Positions 15,048-23,282 of a stretch of DNA of 52,344 bases are shown here, piece by piece. Source of the DNA: a virus; IMG/VR virus record IMGVR_UViG_3300030106_002100, positions 1 through 52,344 of that record. One strand, 5' to 3'. The notes under the pieces were generated by a model. The model saw only the letters and a program-made list of their open reading frames with translations. It was not told the origin of the DNA and made no database searches. The position numbers were made by a program, and so were the translations under genes. Numbering within the stretch: position 1 is the first letter of the stretch; each line of letters starts with the position of its first letter.

Positions 15048-15722
15048 GTGGCGTATTTAATTAGTAACATTCCATATACAAAGGTTTGGATTAGGAAAGA
15101 GTTTACACATGGGCATCAAAAATATCACGGAGAGTTTATACACGGACTGGCGGTTGCTGTCACGACAATGCCAGACAGATGTCTCAGCTTCCAAATTATA
15201 TTTACAGGATGTGAAGAAGAGGAAGGCGAGAGTAATCCGCACGGAGGGGCCATGTGGGCAAGGATGCCTATCACAGCCTTATGTGGGGACATCCCAATGG
15301 ATGAGTGGCCTGAAAGAATGGAAACCCACCTCGCACAGCCGTGGGACTGCCCATCACACCACCACTCCATTGTGTCCTTTGACAGGTGTAAGCCTAGCCC
15401 ATGGTTATGTAAGATCGCCGGGGAGTTTCATACATCGAGATATCTCTTCACTGTGGATTACACCGAAAGCGAAATCGCAGACTGTCCAGCCCAGCACAAG
15501 CAGAGTCACGTTATGGTGTTGACAGACGGACCTTGGAAGGGCAACATGGTTGCATTACCTAATAACAGAGTCAGAGTTACAAGCCCTGCTCTTTGGGTCA
15601 CAGGTGAAGGCGCACCTGATTTTAGACCAAGCCAACATACACACTGCGCTGAGCAGGATGACTCGTACATGGACCCAGAAGTAACATTCAACAATTTATA
15701 CAAAGGAGATGAAGATGGCTAA
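15048..15722 (+). CDS. Cys/His-rich conserved protein of unknown function, 224 aa
   Basis: The GTG start at 15048 follows AAAGGAGG, a near-perfect ribosome binding site. The protein is globular, rich in Cys, His and Trp (CPSHHHSIVSFDRC, DFRPSQHTHCAEQDD), suggesting one or more metal sites. Its DNA is clearly GC-richer than the AT-rich genes on either side, which hints at a different origin or different codon pressure. It lies inside a cluster of small basic proteins but is not basic itself. Confidence 0.65.
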   Translation: MAYLISNIPYTKVWIRKEFTHGHQKYHGEFIHGLAVAVTTMPDRCLSFQIIFTGCEEEEGESNPHGGAMWARMPITALCGDIPMDEWPERMETHLAQPWDCPSHHHSIVSFDRCKPSPWLCKIAGEFHTSRYLFTVDYTESEIADCPAQHKQSHVMVLTDGPWKGNMVALPNNRVRVTSPALWVTGEGAPDFRPSQHTHCAEQDDSYMDPEVTFNNLYKGDEDG

Positions 15723-16095
15723 AATGCCGATGAGTAGAGACCCAAAAACGGGTAAGATGGTTCCAAGTTTCGCTATGGATGGTAAGGGAGCGGGAGATTT
15801 AAAGAAAATGCGTGGCGGTGGTATGACGGCTAAAGGAATGGCTAAAGGCGGAGCAGTAATGGCTAAAGGTGGAGCAGTTAAAATGCGTGGCGGCGGTATG
15901 GCTTCTAAAGGTTACTCTATTGGGGGCGCCATAGATGAAATAAATAAAAAGAAAATGGCTAAAGGTATGTCTAAAGGCGGCGTTGCTGGTGGCAAAAAGA
16001 CTGTCGCAAAAAAGACTGCTGCAAAGAAAACCACTACCAGAAAAGTTGCTAAAAAGCGTGATGGTATAGCTAAAAGAGGAAAGACGAGGGCATAA
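15715..16095 (+). CDS. Gly/Lys-rich basic protein with DGIAKRGKTR tail, 126 aa
   Basis: The start at 15715 has AAAGGAG six bases upstream; 15709 is an alternative. It carries Gly-rich repeats (two MRGGGM and two MAKGGAV units), a Lys-rich stretch like histone-tail proteins (KKTVAKKTAAKKTTTRK) and the C-terminus KRDGIAKRGKTRA, related to the tail of the 14201 and 14677 products. Likely binds DNA electrostatically; function inferred only. Confidence 0.7.
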   Translation: MAKMPMSRDPKTGKMVPSFAMDGKGAGDLKKMRGGGMTAKGMAKGGAVMAKGGAVKMRGGGMASKGYSIGGAIDEINKKKMAKGMSKGGVAGGKKTVAKKTAAKKTTTRKVAKKRDGIAKRGKTRA

Positions 16096-16271
16096 TGGCT
16101 GTTAAAAAGAAAAAAACTACTAAGAAAAAAGCAGGTTCTAAACCTACGAATCCATCTTTATATGCTCGTGTAAAAGCGGAGACAAAGCGTAAATTCAAGG
16201 TATATCCAAGCGCTTACGCTAATGCTTATTTAGTCCGTGAGTACAAGAAAAGAGGAGGAGGTTACGCATGA
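16095..16271 (+). CDS. Small basic protein with YPSAYAN motif, 58 aa
   Basis: The start is set by TAATG overlap at 16095. After a Lys-rich leader the protein reads NPSLYARVKAETKRKFKVYP-SAYANAYLVREYKKRGG, a pattern repeated in many phages as a short conserved domain of unknown function. It overlaps the next gene as ATGATGA. Position suggests a virion-linked nucleic-acid contact protein. Confidence 0.75.
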   Translation: MAVKKKKTTKKKAGSKPTNPSLYARVKAETKRKFKVYPSAYANAYLVREYKKRGGGYA

Positions 16272-16456
16272 TGTTTGTTTTAAAAAATTATAGCTATGAT
16301 GGAAACAAAATTTTGTTGTACAAGTTTGGTGGAACATACAGGCTTTATTGTTCTTTTTATAACTTAAAAGATTGGGTAAAAAGTAAAGGAACAAGAGAGT
16401 ATATTTTTAACACATTTGATGAAGCTAAAACAAAAGCAGAAAGATTTTTTAACTAA
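16268..16456 (+). CDS. Hypothetical protein, 62 aa
   Basis: Starts MMFVLKNYSYDGNKILLYKF after GGAGGAGG at a good spacing, with ATGA overlap to the previous gene and TAATG to the next. Unlike its neighbours it is aromatic-rich and not strongly basic. Predicted small beta/alpha fold. Function unknown. Confidence 0.65.
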   Translation: MMFVLKNYSYDGNKILLYKFGGTYRLYCSFYNLKDWVKSKGTREYIFNTFDEAKTKAERFFN

Positions 16457-16725
16457 TGTCTCTTAAAGAATGGTTTGGTAAAGGTAAAAAAGGTGACTGG
16501 GTTGATATCGGTGCGCCTAAGAAAAAAGGTAAATACCAAGCTTGTGGACGAAAGTCTGCTAAAGACAGTAAAAGATCCTATCCTAAATGTGTACCAAGAG
16601 CAAAAGCTAAATCTATGACTGCAGCACAACGTAAATCTGCTGTTCAGAGAAAACGAGCAGCAGGTAATCCTGGGGGTAAACCCACAAATGTAAAAACTAT
16701 TTTAAAGAAGAAAGGAAAAAAGTAA
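16456..16725 (+). CDS. Small basic protein with YxACGR...YPKCVP motif, 89 aa
   Basis: The sequence MSLKEWFGKGKKGDWVDIG, then KYQACGRKSAKDSKRSYPKC and AQRKSAVQRKRAAGNPGGKP, is of a type I associate with marine phages as a conserved domain of unknown function. Two Cys and many Lys/Arg suggest nucleic acid binding or a metal site. Coupled on both sides by TAATG overlaps in the basic-protein cluster. Confidence 0.75.
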   Translation: MSLKEWFGKGKKGDWVDIGAPKKKGKYQACGRKSAKDSKRSYPKCVPRAKAKSMTAAQRKSAVQRKRAAGNPGGKPTNVKTILKKKGKK

Positions 16726-16886
16726 TGGAAGCCATTATTAATACATTTCAACAAGCTCGGAAGTATGGTGTTGAGCAAACCAAAAGCGCTATAGACTTTA
16801 ACGCTCGTGCTGCTAAAGCAGTAGTAGAACACTGCGAAACAAGCATAAAGTGGTGGGAAGATATATTCTCTAAAAAAGATAAGTAG
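16725..16886 (+). CDS. Small helical protein, 53 aa
   Basis: A 54-codon frame starting at TAATG and ending where a GTG starts the next gene (TAGTG). The product (MEAIINTFQQARKYGVEQTK...) is an amphipathic helix ending WWEDIFSKKDK. Tight coupling on both sides supports expression. Function unknown. Confidence 0.6.
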   Translation: MEAIINTFQQARKYGVEQTKSAIDFNARAAKAVVEHCETSIKWWEDIFSKKDK

Positions 16887-17029
16887 TGTGGAGTAAAAAG
16901 TATAAGCGCTCTATTGACTGTAAAAATCCAAAAGGGTTTAGTCAAAGGGCGCATTGCCAAGGAAGAAAAAAACGTGCGGAAATCAAATCCAAGAATACCA
17001 AGAAAACCAGGTCAACCCGCAAGGTCTAA
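16886..17029 (+). CDS. Very small basic protein with PKGFSQRAHCQGRKKR motif, 47 aa
   Basis: Starts with GTG overlapping the previous stop (TAGTG). The product, MWSKKYKRSIDCKNPKGFSQ then RAHCQGRKKR, contains two Cys and a His and matches a short sequence type I recall from marine phage genomes, which argues that this short frame is real. It overlaps the following gene by 56 bases in another frame. Probably nucleic-acid-binding, possibly metal-binding. Confidence 0.6.
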   Translation: MWSKKYKRSIDCKNPKGFSQRAHCQGRKKRAEIKSKNTKKTRSTRKV

Positions 17030-17264
17030 GAAACATTCTGATTTATATACGGATGAGAACCCCAAGGGTACAATAAAGGGATTAAAGTTTGCCACACGAG
17101 ATGACGCAGTAAAAAGTGTAAGTAAGATTAGAAATAGTGGTAGATCAAAGGCACATAAGATACAAGCTGCTATCGCTATGGAACAAAGAGCCAGAGTTAT
17201 GGGAAAAAAAGATGCTGCTGGCGTTTACAGAAAATATATAAATAGCGTGAAAGCAAAGAAATAA
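16974..17264 (+). CDS. Small basic conserved phage protein, 96 aa
   Basis: I place the start at GTG 16974, which follows AAGGAAG; this gives the N-terminus MRKSNPRIPRKPGQPARSKK, whereas a TTG at 16914 would add 20 residues. The core HSDLYTDENPKGTIKGLKFA and HKIQAAIAMEQRARVMGK-type helix recur in many marine phages as a protein of unknown function. Coupled to the following adaptor gene by TAATG. Confidence 0.7.
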   Translation: MRKSNPRIPRKPGQPARSKKHSDLYTDENPKGTIKGLKFATRDDAVKSVSKIRNSGRSKAHKIQAAIAMEQRARVMGKKDAAGVYRKYINSVKAKK

Positions 17265-17974
17265 TGGCTACTACAGACACAACAAGTTTTAATTTAGACC
17301 TTAATGAATTAGCGGAAGAAGCATTTTCACGATGCGGAACCGAGATGCGTACTGGCTATGACCTTAAAACAGCCAGACGTTCTTTAAATTTATTAACTAT
17401 TGACTGGGCTAACCGAGGCATAAATTTGTGGACTATAGAAGAGGGCACTATACCTTTAACCCAAGGCACTATTACATATGACCTACCTGTAGACACTATA
17501 GATTTATTAGAGCATCAGGTAAGAACAGGTTCAGGCTCAAATCAACAAGACCTAACAATTAGCCGTATATCAGTTAGCACATACGCAACAATACCGAATA
17601 AAAATGCGACAGGCCGACCCATACAAATATTTATTGATAGAAAGTCTGGGGCTACAGATTCTTCCGGTGTTGTTCAAACTCCTCAAGTAAAAGTATGGCC
17701 GACTCCAGATCAGAGTAATTTCTATACTCTTGTGTACTTTAGAATGAGAAGAATACAGGATGCAGGTAATGGTGTGAATACACCGGATATACCGTTTAGA
17801 ATGTTGCCTTGCTTGGTATCAGGATTAGCGTATTATCTTTCCTTAAAAATACCAGAGGCAACTGACAGAATACAGATGTTAAAACAAGACTATGAAGAGC
17901 AGTGGATGATAGCTTCTAGTGAAGATAGAGAGAAGGCTCCGTTACGGTTAGCTCCGAGAGAGTTTTTATACTGA
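17264..17974 (+). CDS. Head-tail adaptor, P22 gp4 / tail tubular A-like, 236 aa
   Basis: The N-terminal helix pair (LNELAEEAFSRCGTEMRTGY, DLKTARRSLNLLTIDWANRG) and the C-terminal LVSGLAYYLSLKIPEATDR followed by YEEQWMIASSEDREKAPLR are characteristic of the adaptor that docks below the portal in short-tailed phages. Full length. The position after the head genes agrees. It links the portal to the tail hub. Confidence 0.8.
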   Translation: MATTDTTSFNLDLNELAEEAFSRCGTEMRTGYDLKTARRSLNLLTIDWANRGINLWTIEEGTIPLTQGTITYDLPVDTIDLLEHQVRTGSGSNQQDLTISRISVSTYATIPNKNATGRPIQIFIDRKSGATDSSGVVQTPQVKVWPTPDQSNFYTLVYFRMRRIQDAGNGVNTPDIPFRMLPCLVSGLAYYLSLKIPEATDRIQMLKQDYEEQWMIASSEDREKAPLRLAPREFLY

Positions 17975-17975
17975 T

Positions 17976-18335
17976 ATGGGATCTAACTACGCAAAAGGCA
18001 AAAGAGCTATCGCAGAGTGCGATAGATGTGGTTTTAGGTATAAATTAAAAGAATTAAAACAGCTTACAATTAAGACAAAAAATGTTAATATTCTGGTATG
18101 CCCAGAGTGCTTTGAGCAGGATCAGCCACAATTACAACTCGGCATGTTTCCTGTAAACGACCCTCAAGCTCTGAGGAACCCACGACCAGATTTAACACGA
18201 TTTGCAGAATCAGATTCTAGAAGTTATCAGTATGGGTTTGACCCTGTAGGTTTTAGTAATCCTTTTAATTTGGATCTAATAGATAATTTAAAAATAACTA
18301 CAAGTGTAGGAACTGTTACGGTAACTACAAACTAG
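17976..18335 (+). CDS. Zinc-ribbon protein next to adaptor, 119 aa
   Basis: Two Cys pairs, CDRCGF near residue 15 and CPECF near residue 42, form a classic zinc ribbon. The rest is Pro- and Asn-rich and ends in a Thr-rich beta tail. Proteins of this layout commonly follow the adaptor gene in marine podoviruses. A virion assembly role is inferred from position only. Confidence 0.7.
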   Translation: MGSNYAKGKRAIAECDRCGFRYKLKELKQLTIKTKNVNILVCPECFEQDQPQLQLGMFPVNDPQALRNPRPDLTRFAESDSRSYQYGFDPVGFSNPFNLDLIDNLKITTSVGTVTVTTN

Positions 18336-18343
18336 GAGAACTT

Positions 18344-18496
18344 ATGAAAGATACCGGAAAATTTAAACAACCTATGGATATGCCTGTGCCAAAACAAGAT
18401 GGGTATCCTAACAATGTAGCAAACACTCAAACAGTTAAAACAAGAGGTACGGGCGCTGCTACAAAAGGCACAAACTCTTCTAAGAAACTTGGATAA
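18344..18496 (+). CDS. Small disordered protein with TVKTRGTGAATKGT motif, 50 aa
   Basis: Starts at 18344 after AGGAGAACTT, and its stop overlaps the next start (TAATG). The product is Lys, Thr and Gly-rich with QTVKTRGTGAATKGTNSSKK at its C-terminus, a motif I recall from other marine phages. Probably a minor virion protein; function unknown. Confidence 0.7.
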   Translation: MKDTGKFKQPMDMPVPKQDGYPNNVANTQTVKTRGTGAATKGTNSSKKLG

Positions 18497-19173
18497 TGAA
18501 CTATAGTCAATTATTTGAAACTATAAAAGGTTATTGTGAAAATGACTTTCCTGATACTTCTTTCACAGATAGCGGTGGAAATACTATTACCCTCACAAGC
18601 ACAGAGCAAATAAATACGTTCATAAAACAAGCTGAACAGAAAATACATAATTCAGTTCAGATACTAGATCTTAGAAAAAATGTAACAGGAGGTATGACCA
18701 CAGGTAATCAGTATCTTACAGTCCCAACAGATTGGCTTGCTAACTTTTCTTTAGCGATTATTGATTCTTCTGGTGACTATAGTTATTTATTAAACAAAGA
18801 TGTTAATTTTATTCGTGAGGCTTTTCCTAACCCAACATCTACTGGACAACCTACACATTATGCTTTGTTTGATAACAATTCATATATTTTAGGTCCAACT
18901 CCAGATCAAGATTATACATCAGAACTTCATTATTTTTATTATCCAGAGTCCATTGTCACTGCAAATACTTCTTGGTTGGGTGATAACTACGATTCTGTAT
19001 TGTTGTATGGAGCATTAATAGAAGCTCACATATTTATGAAAGGTGAAGCAGATAGCTATCAAAGTTATGTGCAGAGGTATAATGAATCTTTAGCTGGGCT
19101 TAAAATGCTTAGTGAAGGTAAGAATCGTCAGGATATGTATAGAACTAAACAAATAAGGTTGGGGGTACAATGA
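18496..19173 (+). CDS. Second head-tail adaptor-like protein, 225 aa
   Basis: MNYSQLFETIKGYCENDFPD, TFIKQAEQKIHNSVQILDLR and the C-terminal YDSVLLYGALIEAHIFMKGE-type helix match the helical adaptor fold of phage head completion proteins. It resembles the 17264 product in architecture (N-terminal helices, central beta domain, C-terminal helices), not in close sequence. Likely a second connector ring or tail tube-like component. Confidence 0.7.
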   Translation: MNYSQLFETIKGYCENDFPDTSFTDSGGNTITLTSTEQINTFIKQAEQKIHNSVQILDLRKNVTGGMTTGNQYLTVPTDWLANFSLAIIDSSGDYSYLLNKDVNFIREAFPNPTSTGQPTHYALFDNNSYILGPTPDQDYTSELHYFYYPESIVTANTSWLGDNYDSVLLYGALIEAHIFMKGEADSYQSYVQRYNESLAGLKMLSEGKNRQDMYRTKQIRLGVQ

Positions 19174-19460
19174 TTGGTAATAGCACATCAGTATTGTTAG
19201 GTGGTGGAGTAAAAGTTATGACAACTTCTAATAGAGGTTTTAACGCAGAAGAGGTCGCTGAAAGAGCATTAAATAAGATAATAGCTGTTGGTAGTGATTC
19301 ACACCCTGCAGTTAGAATGCAAGCTAAAGCTTTTAAAGAAGATATACGAAAAGTTTTAGTTTTGTATATGAAAGAAATGATCAGGAGCCATAACACAACC
19401 TTAGCTCACAGGTTTAAAGAAATGGGTTATCCTGAATTAATTAAATTATTAGAGGAGTAA
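19170..19460 (+). CDS. Conserved phage protein with NRGFNAEEVAERAL motif, 96 aa
   Basis: Starts ATGA-overlapped with the adaptor gene. The core TSNRGFNAEEVAERALNKII followed by VRMQAKAFKEDIRKVLVLYMKEMIRS belongs to a small helical protein type I know from many phage and prophage virion regions, function unknown. All helical, soluble. Possibly assists tail assembly. Confidence 0.75.
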   Translation: MIGNSTSVLLGGGVKVMTTSNRGFNAEEVAERALNKIIAVGSDSHPAVRMQAKAFKEDIRKVLVLYMKEMIRSHNTTLAHRFKEMGYPELIKLLEE

Positions 19461-19463
19461 AAA

Positions 19464-19925
19464 ATGGCTATTACACAAGCGATGTGTACATCTTTTAAAG
19501 CAGAAGTATTACTAGGTGTTCACGATTTTAGACCTGATGCATCTGCTTCATCAGACGTTTTTAAACTAGCGTTGTATTCTGCAGCGGCTACTTTAAGCGC
19601 TGGAACCACGTCTTTTACAACTGATAGCGAATCTACTGGAACTACATCTGGTGGGTCTGCTCTTGTAAATTTGGGTGTGACTACTGGAACGTCATCTGGG
19701 TTTGTTGATTTTTCTGACTTAACATTTACTAGTGTTACTATAAATGCGGCAGGATGTTTAATCTACAATAGTTCACCTTCTACAAATTCAAATACTGGAG
19801 CTTCTTTAACTAATCCTGCTGTGTGTGTACTTGACTTTGGTGGGACTAAAACATCAACTGCGGGAGACTTTAGTATTATATTTCCGAATAACGATAGCGC
19901 ACAAGCAATTATTAGGATAGCCTAA
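19464..19925 (+). CDS. Structural beta protein of tail region, 153 aa
   Basis: MAITQAMCTSFKAEVLLGVH opens a Ser/Thr/Gly-rich beta protein. Comparable sequences occur in marine phages beside tail fibre genes. The GGTKTSTAGDFSIIFPNNDS end suggests a jelly-roll or immunoglobulin-like sheet. No enzyme motif. Confidence 0.65.
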   Translation: MAITQAMCTSFKAEVLLGVHDFRPDASASSDVFKLALYSAAATLSAGTTSFTTDSESTGTTSGGSALVNLGVTTGTSSGFVDFSDLTFTSVTINAAGCLIYNSSPSTNSNTGASLTNPAVCVLDFGGTKTSTAGDFSIIFPNNDSAQAIIRIA

Positions 19926-19927
19926 CA

Positions 19928-20518
19928 ATGTCAAACGGCTGGGGTCAGAATACTTGGGGAACCTCAGACTTTGGATGGGGCGGAGTATCTGTAGTTTCAG
20001 TTGAGGTAACAGGTGTTCCCGCTTCAGGTAGTGTAGGGTCTGCTGGGATTGAAAAACCAGAAATAGTCACGGTGGGTAGAGTAGCAACTCAAGGAGGATG
20101 GGGTAGAAGTTCGTGGGGTTTTGGTGCTTGGAACGAGGCTACTCAGTTACCCGATATGAGTATGGTTGGAGCCGTTGGCTCTACATCTACCAGTGCGGAT
20201 GCAAATGTTAACGGTATATTTGGTGTAGCTGGAGTTAAATTTTTAGGTGACGAAGAAGTAAGAAGTAATAATAATATAAGTGTTACCGGATTTAATTTAA
20301 GTGGTAATTTAGGTTCACTTGGTGTTAGATTAGTTAACAGGATAGATGTAACAGGCATTAGCGGAAGTTCTAACATAGGTGTTATATCAACGATTATAAA
20401 CGCTAACATAAACGTAACAGGGCTTTCGGCAATAGGAAGTATAGGAAATAATTTAGTATGGGGTAAGGTTAATACGGATCAGATCCCTAATTGGCAAGAA
20501 ATTAAAGAAGCAGCATAG
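19928..20518 (+). CDS. Trp/Gly-rich repeat protein of tail fibre region, 196 aa
   Basis: The N-terminus MSNGWGQNTWGTSDFGWGG and a second GGWGRSSWGFGAWNE block are Trp/Gly-rich, followed by imperfect repeats of the type VTGxxxSGSxGSxGV (about four copies). Such repeats form beta-rich fibre or adhesin segments. Lies between two other tail proteins in the fibre module. Confidence 0.7.
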   Translation: MSNGWGQNTWGTSDFGWGGVSVVSVEVTGVPASGSVGSAGIEKPEIVTVGRVATQGGWGRSSWGFGAWNEATQLPDMSMVGAVGSTSTSADANVNGIFGVAGVKFLGDEEVRSNNNISVTGFNLSGNLGSLGVRLVNRIDVTGISGSSNIGVISTIINANINVTGLSAIGSIGNNLVWGKVNTDQIPNWQEIKEAA

Positions 20519-20527
20519 GAGAATAAA

Positions 20528-21412
20528 ATGGCTTCATCATATTCAAATTTAAAAATACAACTCATGGGAACTGGAGATAATTCAGGCCAATGGGGTGACG
20601 TTACAAACACAAACTTAGGCACTGCGATAGAAGAAGCTATTTGCGAATCGGCAGATGTAGCTTTTTCTCAGGATAGTCTTACGTTGCCTTTTAACAACGA
20701 TAATGCCTCTCAATCATTTAGGCATTTACGCCTTAACTTAACTGGTACAGGATCGGCAGGGATAACTTTAACCGTTCCTGATATAGAAAAAAACTACATA
20801 ATTAATAATACTTTAGCCACTGATGTAGGAATAAAAAACTCTTCAGGAGCGCAAGTAACTGTACCTAATGGTAGATCAGCAATAGTATATAGCACGGGAT
20901 CTGGAGTGGTAGATGCGATTACAAGTTTAAATACCGCAGAAATAACACAGTTAACTGTTACAGGTGATACAGATGTTACTAATCTATCCGCTAACGGTAC
21001 GTTAGATGTATCAGGCAAAGGTTCTGTAGGCGGTGCGTTTGTTGTAACTAGCTCTGCTACGATTGGAAACACTGTATCAGACCAAGACGGTGATTTAAGA
21101 GACATACCGAAATCGGGGAGCACAAAAGCCGGAGCATACACATTAGCAGTCGGTGATGTTGGTAATCACGTTTTATACAATTCTTCTGCGGCAAACTTTA
21201 CAATTCCTGCAACAACCTTTGCTGAAGGAGATATTATTAGCATCGTTTCATTAGATGCAAAAACAGCAACTGTAAGTAGTGCTATTACTAACGGAATGTT
21301 TGTTGCCGGGAGTGTATCTGCAACGGCTACTGCGGCCATAGGTGCAAATGGTATTGCTTCAGTGTTTTTTGTTAGTGCAGGGCATGTAATTTTAACTGGA
21401 AATGTTTCGTAA
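20528..21412 (+). CDS. Tail fibre or tail spike-like protein, 294 aa
   Basis: MASSYSNLKIQLMGTGDNSG is the N-terminal signature of a tail fibre type common in marine phages; TWGDVTNTNLG-like text follows (WGDVTNTNLGTAIEEA). The centre has fibre-like Thr/Ser repeats (VTGDTDVTNLSANGTLDVSG), and the end is a small beta domain. Probably trimeric and virion-attached at its N-terminus. Confidence 0.75.
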   Translation: MASSYSNLKIQLMGTGDNSGQWGDVTNTNLGTAIEEAICESADVAFSQDSLTLPFNNDNASQSFRHLRLNLTGTGSAGITLTVPDIEKNYIINNTLATDVGIKNSSGAQVTVPNGRSAIVYSTGSGVVDAITSLNTAEITQLTVTGDTDVTNLSANGTLDVSGKGSVGGAFVVTSSATIGNTVSDQDGDLRDIPKSGSTKAGAYTLAVGDVGNHVLYNSSAANFTIPATTFAEGDIISIVSLDAKTATVSSAITNGMFVAGSVSATATAAIGANGIASVFFVSAGHVILTGNVS

Positions 21413-21424
21413 GGATTATAAACA

Positions 21425-22354
21425 ATGATTGGTAGCCATCAACTTTTAATGACTAATTTCACAAGTGGAGAAGTTGGAACTGTCGTAGAAACTTTTAATT
21501 CCACAGGTACATTTACTGTTCCTTCAGACGTATCAACAATTGAATTATTGATGGTAGGTGGTGGAGCGGGAGGCAGTGGAGTTCGAGGTGGCGGCGGCGG
21601 AGCAGGAGGCGTTGTTTTTTATTCAGCAGGAAACTCACTACAAGTAACCGCAGGAGAAACATACACCGTAACTGTAGGCACAGGAGGTACAGGTGGTGGT
21701 AATGGTTTTACAGGTGCTACTGCTACAGGAGGATTTAACACCTCATTTACAAAATCTGGTTTTCCTGATTTAGTCGTGGCTAGTGGCGGAGGTGAGGGCG
21801 GTAGAGGTTTTAATACTGAAATAGGTAAAGATGGTGGCTGTGGAGGCGGTGGCGGTGCTGGAGCAGGCGGTAAAGCAGGTGGTGGTACAAACCAATCTGC
21901 TCAAGATACTAATCGAATTAACATTGTGGTTGGTCACGGCTTTGCCGGAGGTGATGGTAATGGAGCTTCTGGCGGTGGTACTGCTGGTGCTGGAGGGGGG
22001 GGCGGTGCTGGTCAAGTAGGAGGAGACGGAAGAGATTCTGGAACGGATAACACTGTTGCAAAAGGTGGTCACGGATATACCGCAGATATTACTGGGGTTG
22101 CTCTTGCTTATGGTGGTGGTGGCGGAGGTGGTGAAGATCAGCCAGGATCTACTTCAGGAGTTGTTGCCGCAGGTGGTGACGGTGGTGGCGGTAGAGCAGG
22201 TTTTGATTCATCTGGCTCAGAAGACGGAGCTGACGGGACCGATGGTTTAGGCGGTGGTGGCGGTGGTGGAGCAGGTGGAACTAGCCCAATCGGAGCAGGA
22301 GGTGATGGTGGGGATGGTGTCGTAATTATTAAATATACAACAAGTACAGGTTAA
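21425..22354 (+). CDS. Glycine-rich receptor-binding adhesin, 309 aa
   Basis: After a beta domain (ETFNSTGTFTVPSDVSTIEL) the protein contains many polyglycine runs (GGGGGAGGV, GGGGGGGE, GGGGGGGAGG) separated by short variable loops. This matches the glycine-rich sandwich of phage adhesins such as the T4-group gp38 type, where the loops between glycine helices bind the receptor. The polyG end is capped by GDGVVIIKYTTSTG. It is the best candidate for host recognition. Confidence 0.75.
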   Translation: MIGSHQLLMTNFTSGEVGTVVETFNSTGTFTVPSDVSTIELLMVGGGAGGSGVRGGGGGAGGVVFYSAGNSLQVTAGETYTVTVGTGGTGGGNGFTGATATGGFNTSFTKSGFPDLVVASGGGEGGRGFNTEIGKDGGCGGGGGAGAGGKAGGGTNQSAQDTNRINIVVGHGFAGGDGNGASGGGTAGAGGGGGAGQVGGDGRDSGTDNTVAKGGHGYTADITGVALAYGGGGGGGEDQPGSTSGVVAAGGDGGGGRAGFDSSGSEDGADGTDGLGGGGGGGAGGTSPIGAGGDGGDGVVIIKYTTSTG

Positions 22355-22356
22355 TT

Positions 22357-22734
22357 ATGAAATATTATTTTGCAAAATTAGATTCAAACAATACTGTAAC
22401 CGCCGTTCATGTTGTTGCTCACGACAATTGTTTAGATTCAGACGGGAGCGCATCCGAAACGGCTGGAATAAACTTTTTAAATAACGTATTTGGCACTTCT
22501 GATACATATAAACAAACTTGGAAAGAACGTAAATCAGGAAGCCGAGAAAGAATACATAGAAAAAACTATGCAGGTGTTGGTTTTATTTATAAACCAGACA
22601 TTGATGCTTTTGTCAGACCACAACCTTTTCCAAGTTGGACATTAGATGATACTGCAAACTGGCAAGCACCATCTGCGATGCCTACAGATGGTAAATATTA
22701 TACGTGGGATGAAGACAACCAAACATGGATTTAA
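22357..22734 (+). CDS. Conserved phage protein, 125 aa, fibre-associated
   Basis: MKYYFAKLDSNNTVTAVHVV then TYKQTWKERKSGSRERIHRK and VRPQPFPSWTLDDTANWQAP belong to a short protein type I recall from fibre modules of marine phages. It may be a fibre chaperone or a small tail protein. Function not known. Confidence 0.7.
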   Translation: MKYYFAKLDSNNTVTAVHVVAHDNCLDSDGSASETAGINFLNNVFGTSDTYKQTWKERKSGSRERIHRKNYAGVGFIYKPDIDAFVRPQPFPSWTLDDTANWQAPSAMPTDGKYYTWDEDNQTWI

Positions 22735-22763
22735 AAAAGGGTGGGGAATAGAGTGAATGATAG

Positions 22764-23282
22764 ATGATAGATCCCATCACTGCACTGAGTGCAGCAAATT
22801 TAGCATTCAATGGTGTCAAAAAAGCCATTCAAGTAGGGAGAGACCTAGAAGATATTTTTAGCCAATTATCGACTTGGAGTGGGCATGTTTCTGATTTACA
22901 AGAATGGATGGGGCAAGAAAGGAAGTTCAAGAAACCTACTTTATGGCAAAAACTGACATGGGATAAAAGCGAAACCGCAGAGGCATTTGATGAACTTATC
23001 GCAAAAAAGAAAATTAAAGAGATGGAAGACGCAATCAAGCATGAATTTACATGGGGAAAATTGCACCATCTGGGCATGGATGGCCCATATGGATATCGTG
23101 CCTTCATCCGCATACGCCGTGACATTAAGGCCAAACGCAAGACCCAAATATACAATCAGATGCGAAGGCGGAAAGCTTTTTTATATAACACCAAGATGGG
23201 AGTGGCAATTGGAACCCTTGTATTAATTTTAATATGGTTATCGCATTTTTTATGGACAGCAATTGTGGAGGCGGGTAAGTGA
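22764..23282 (+). CDS. Membrane protein at start of lysis module, 172 aa
   Basis: A soluble helical N-terminal part (ALSAANLAFNGVKKAIQVGR, WGKLHHLGMDGPYGYRAFIR) is followed by a basic stretch and one C-terminal membrane segment (residues about 147-168, GVAIGTLVLILIWLSHFLWTA). Single-membrane proteins with a basic cytoplasmic domain near holin genes may act as pinholin or regulator. It is coupled (GTGA) to the following small gene. Confidence 0.65.
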   Translation: MIDPITALSAANLAFNGVKKAIQVGRDLEDIFSQLSTWSGHVSDLQEWMGQERKFKKPTLWQKLTWDKSETAEAFDELIAKKKIKEMEDAIKHEFTWGKLHHLGMDGPYGYRAFIRIRRDIKAKRKTQIYNQMRRRKAFLYNTKMGVAIGTLVLILIWLSHFLWTAIVEAGK

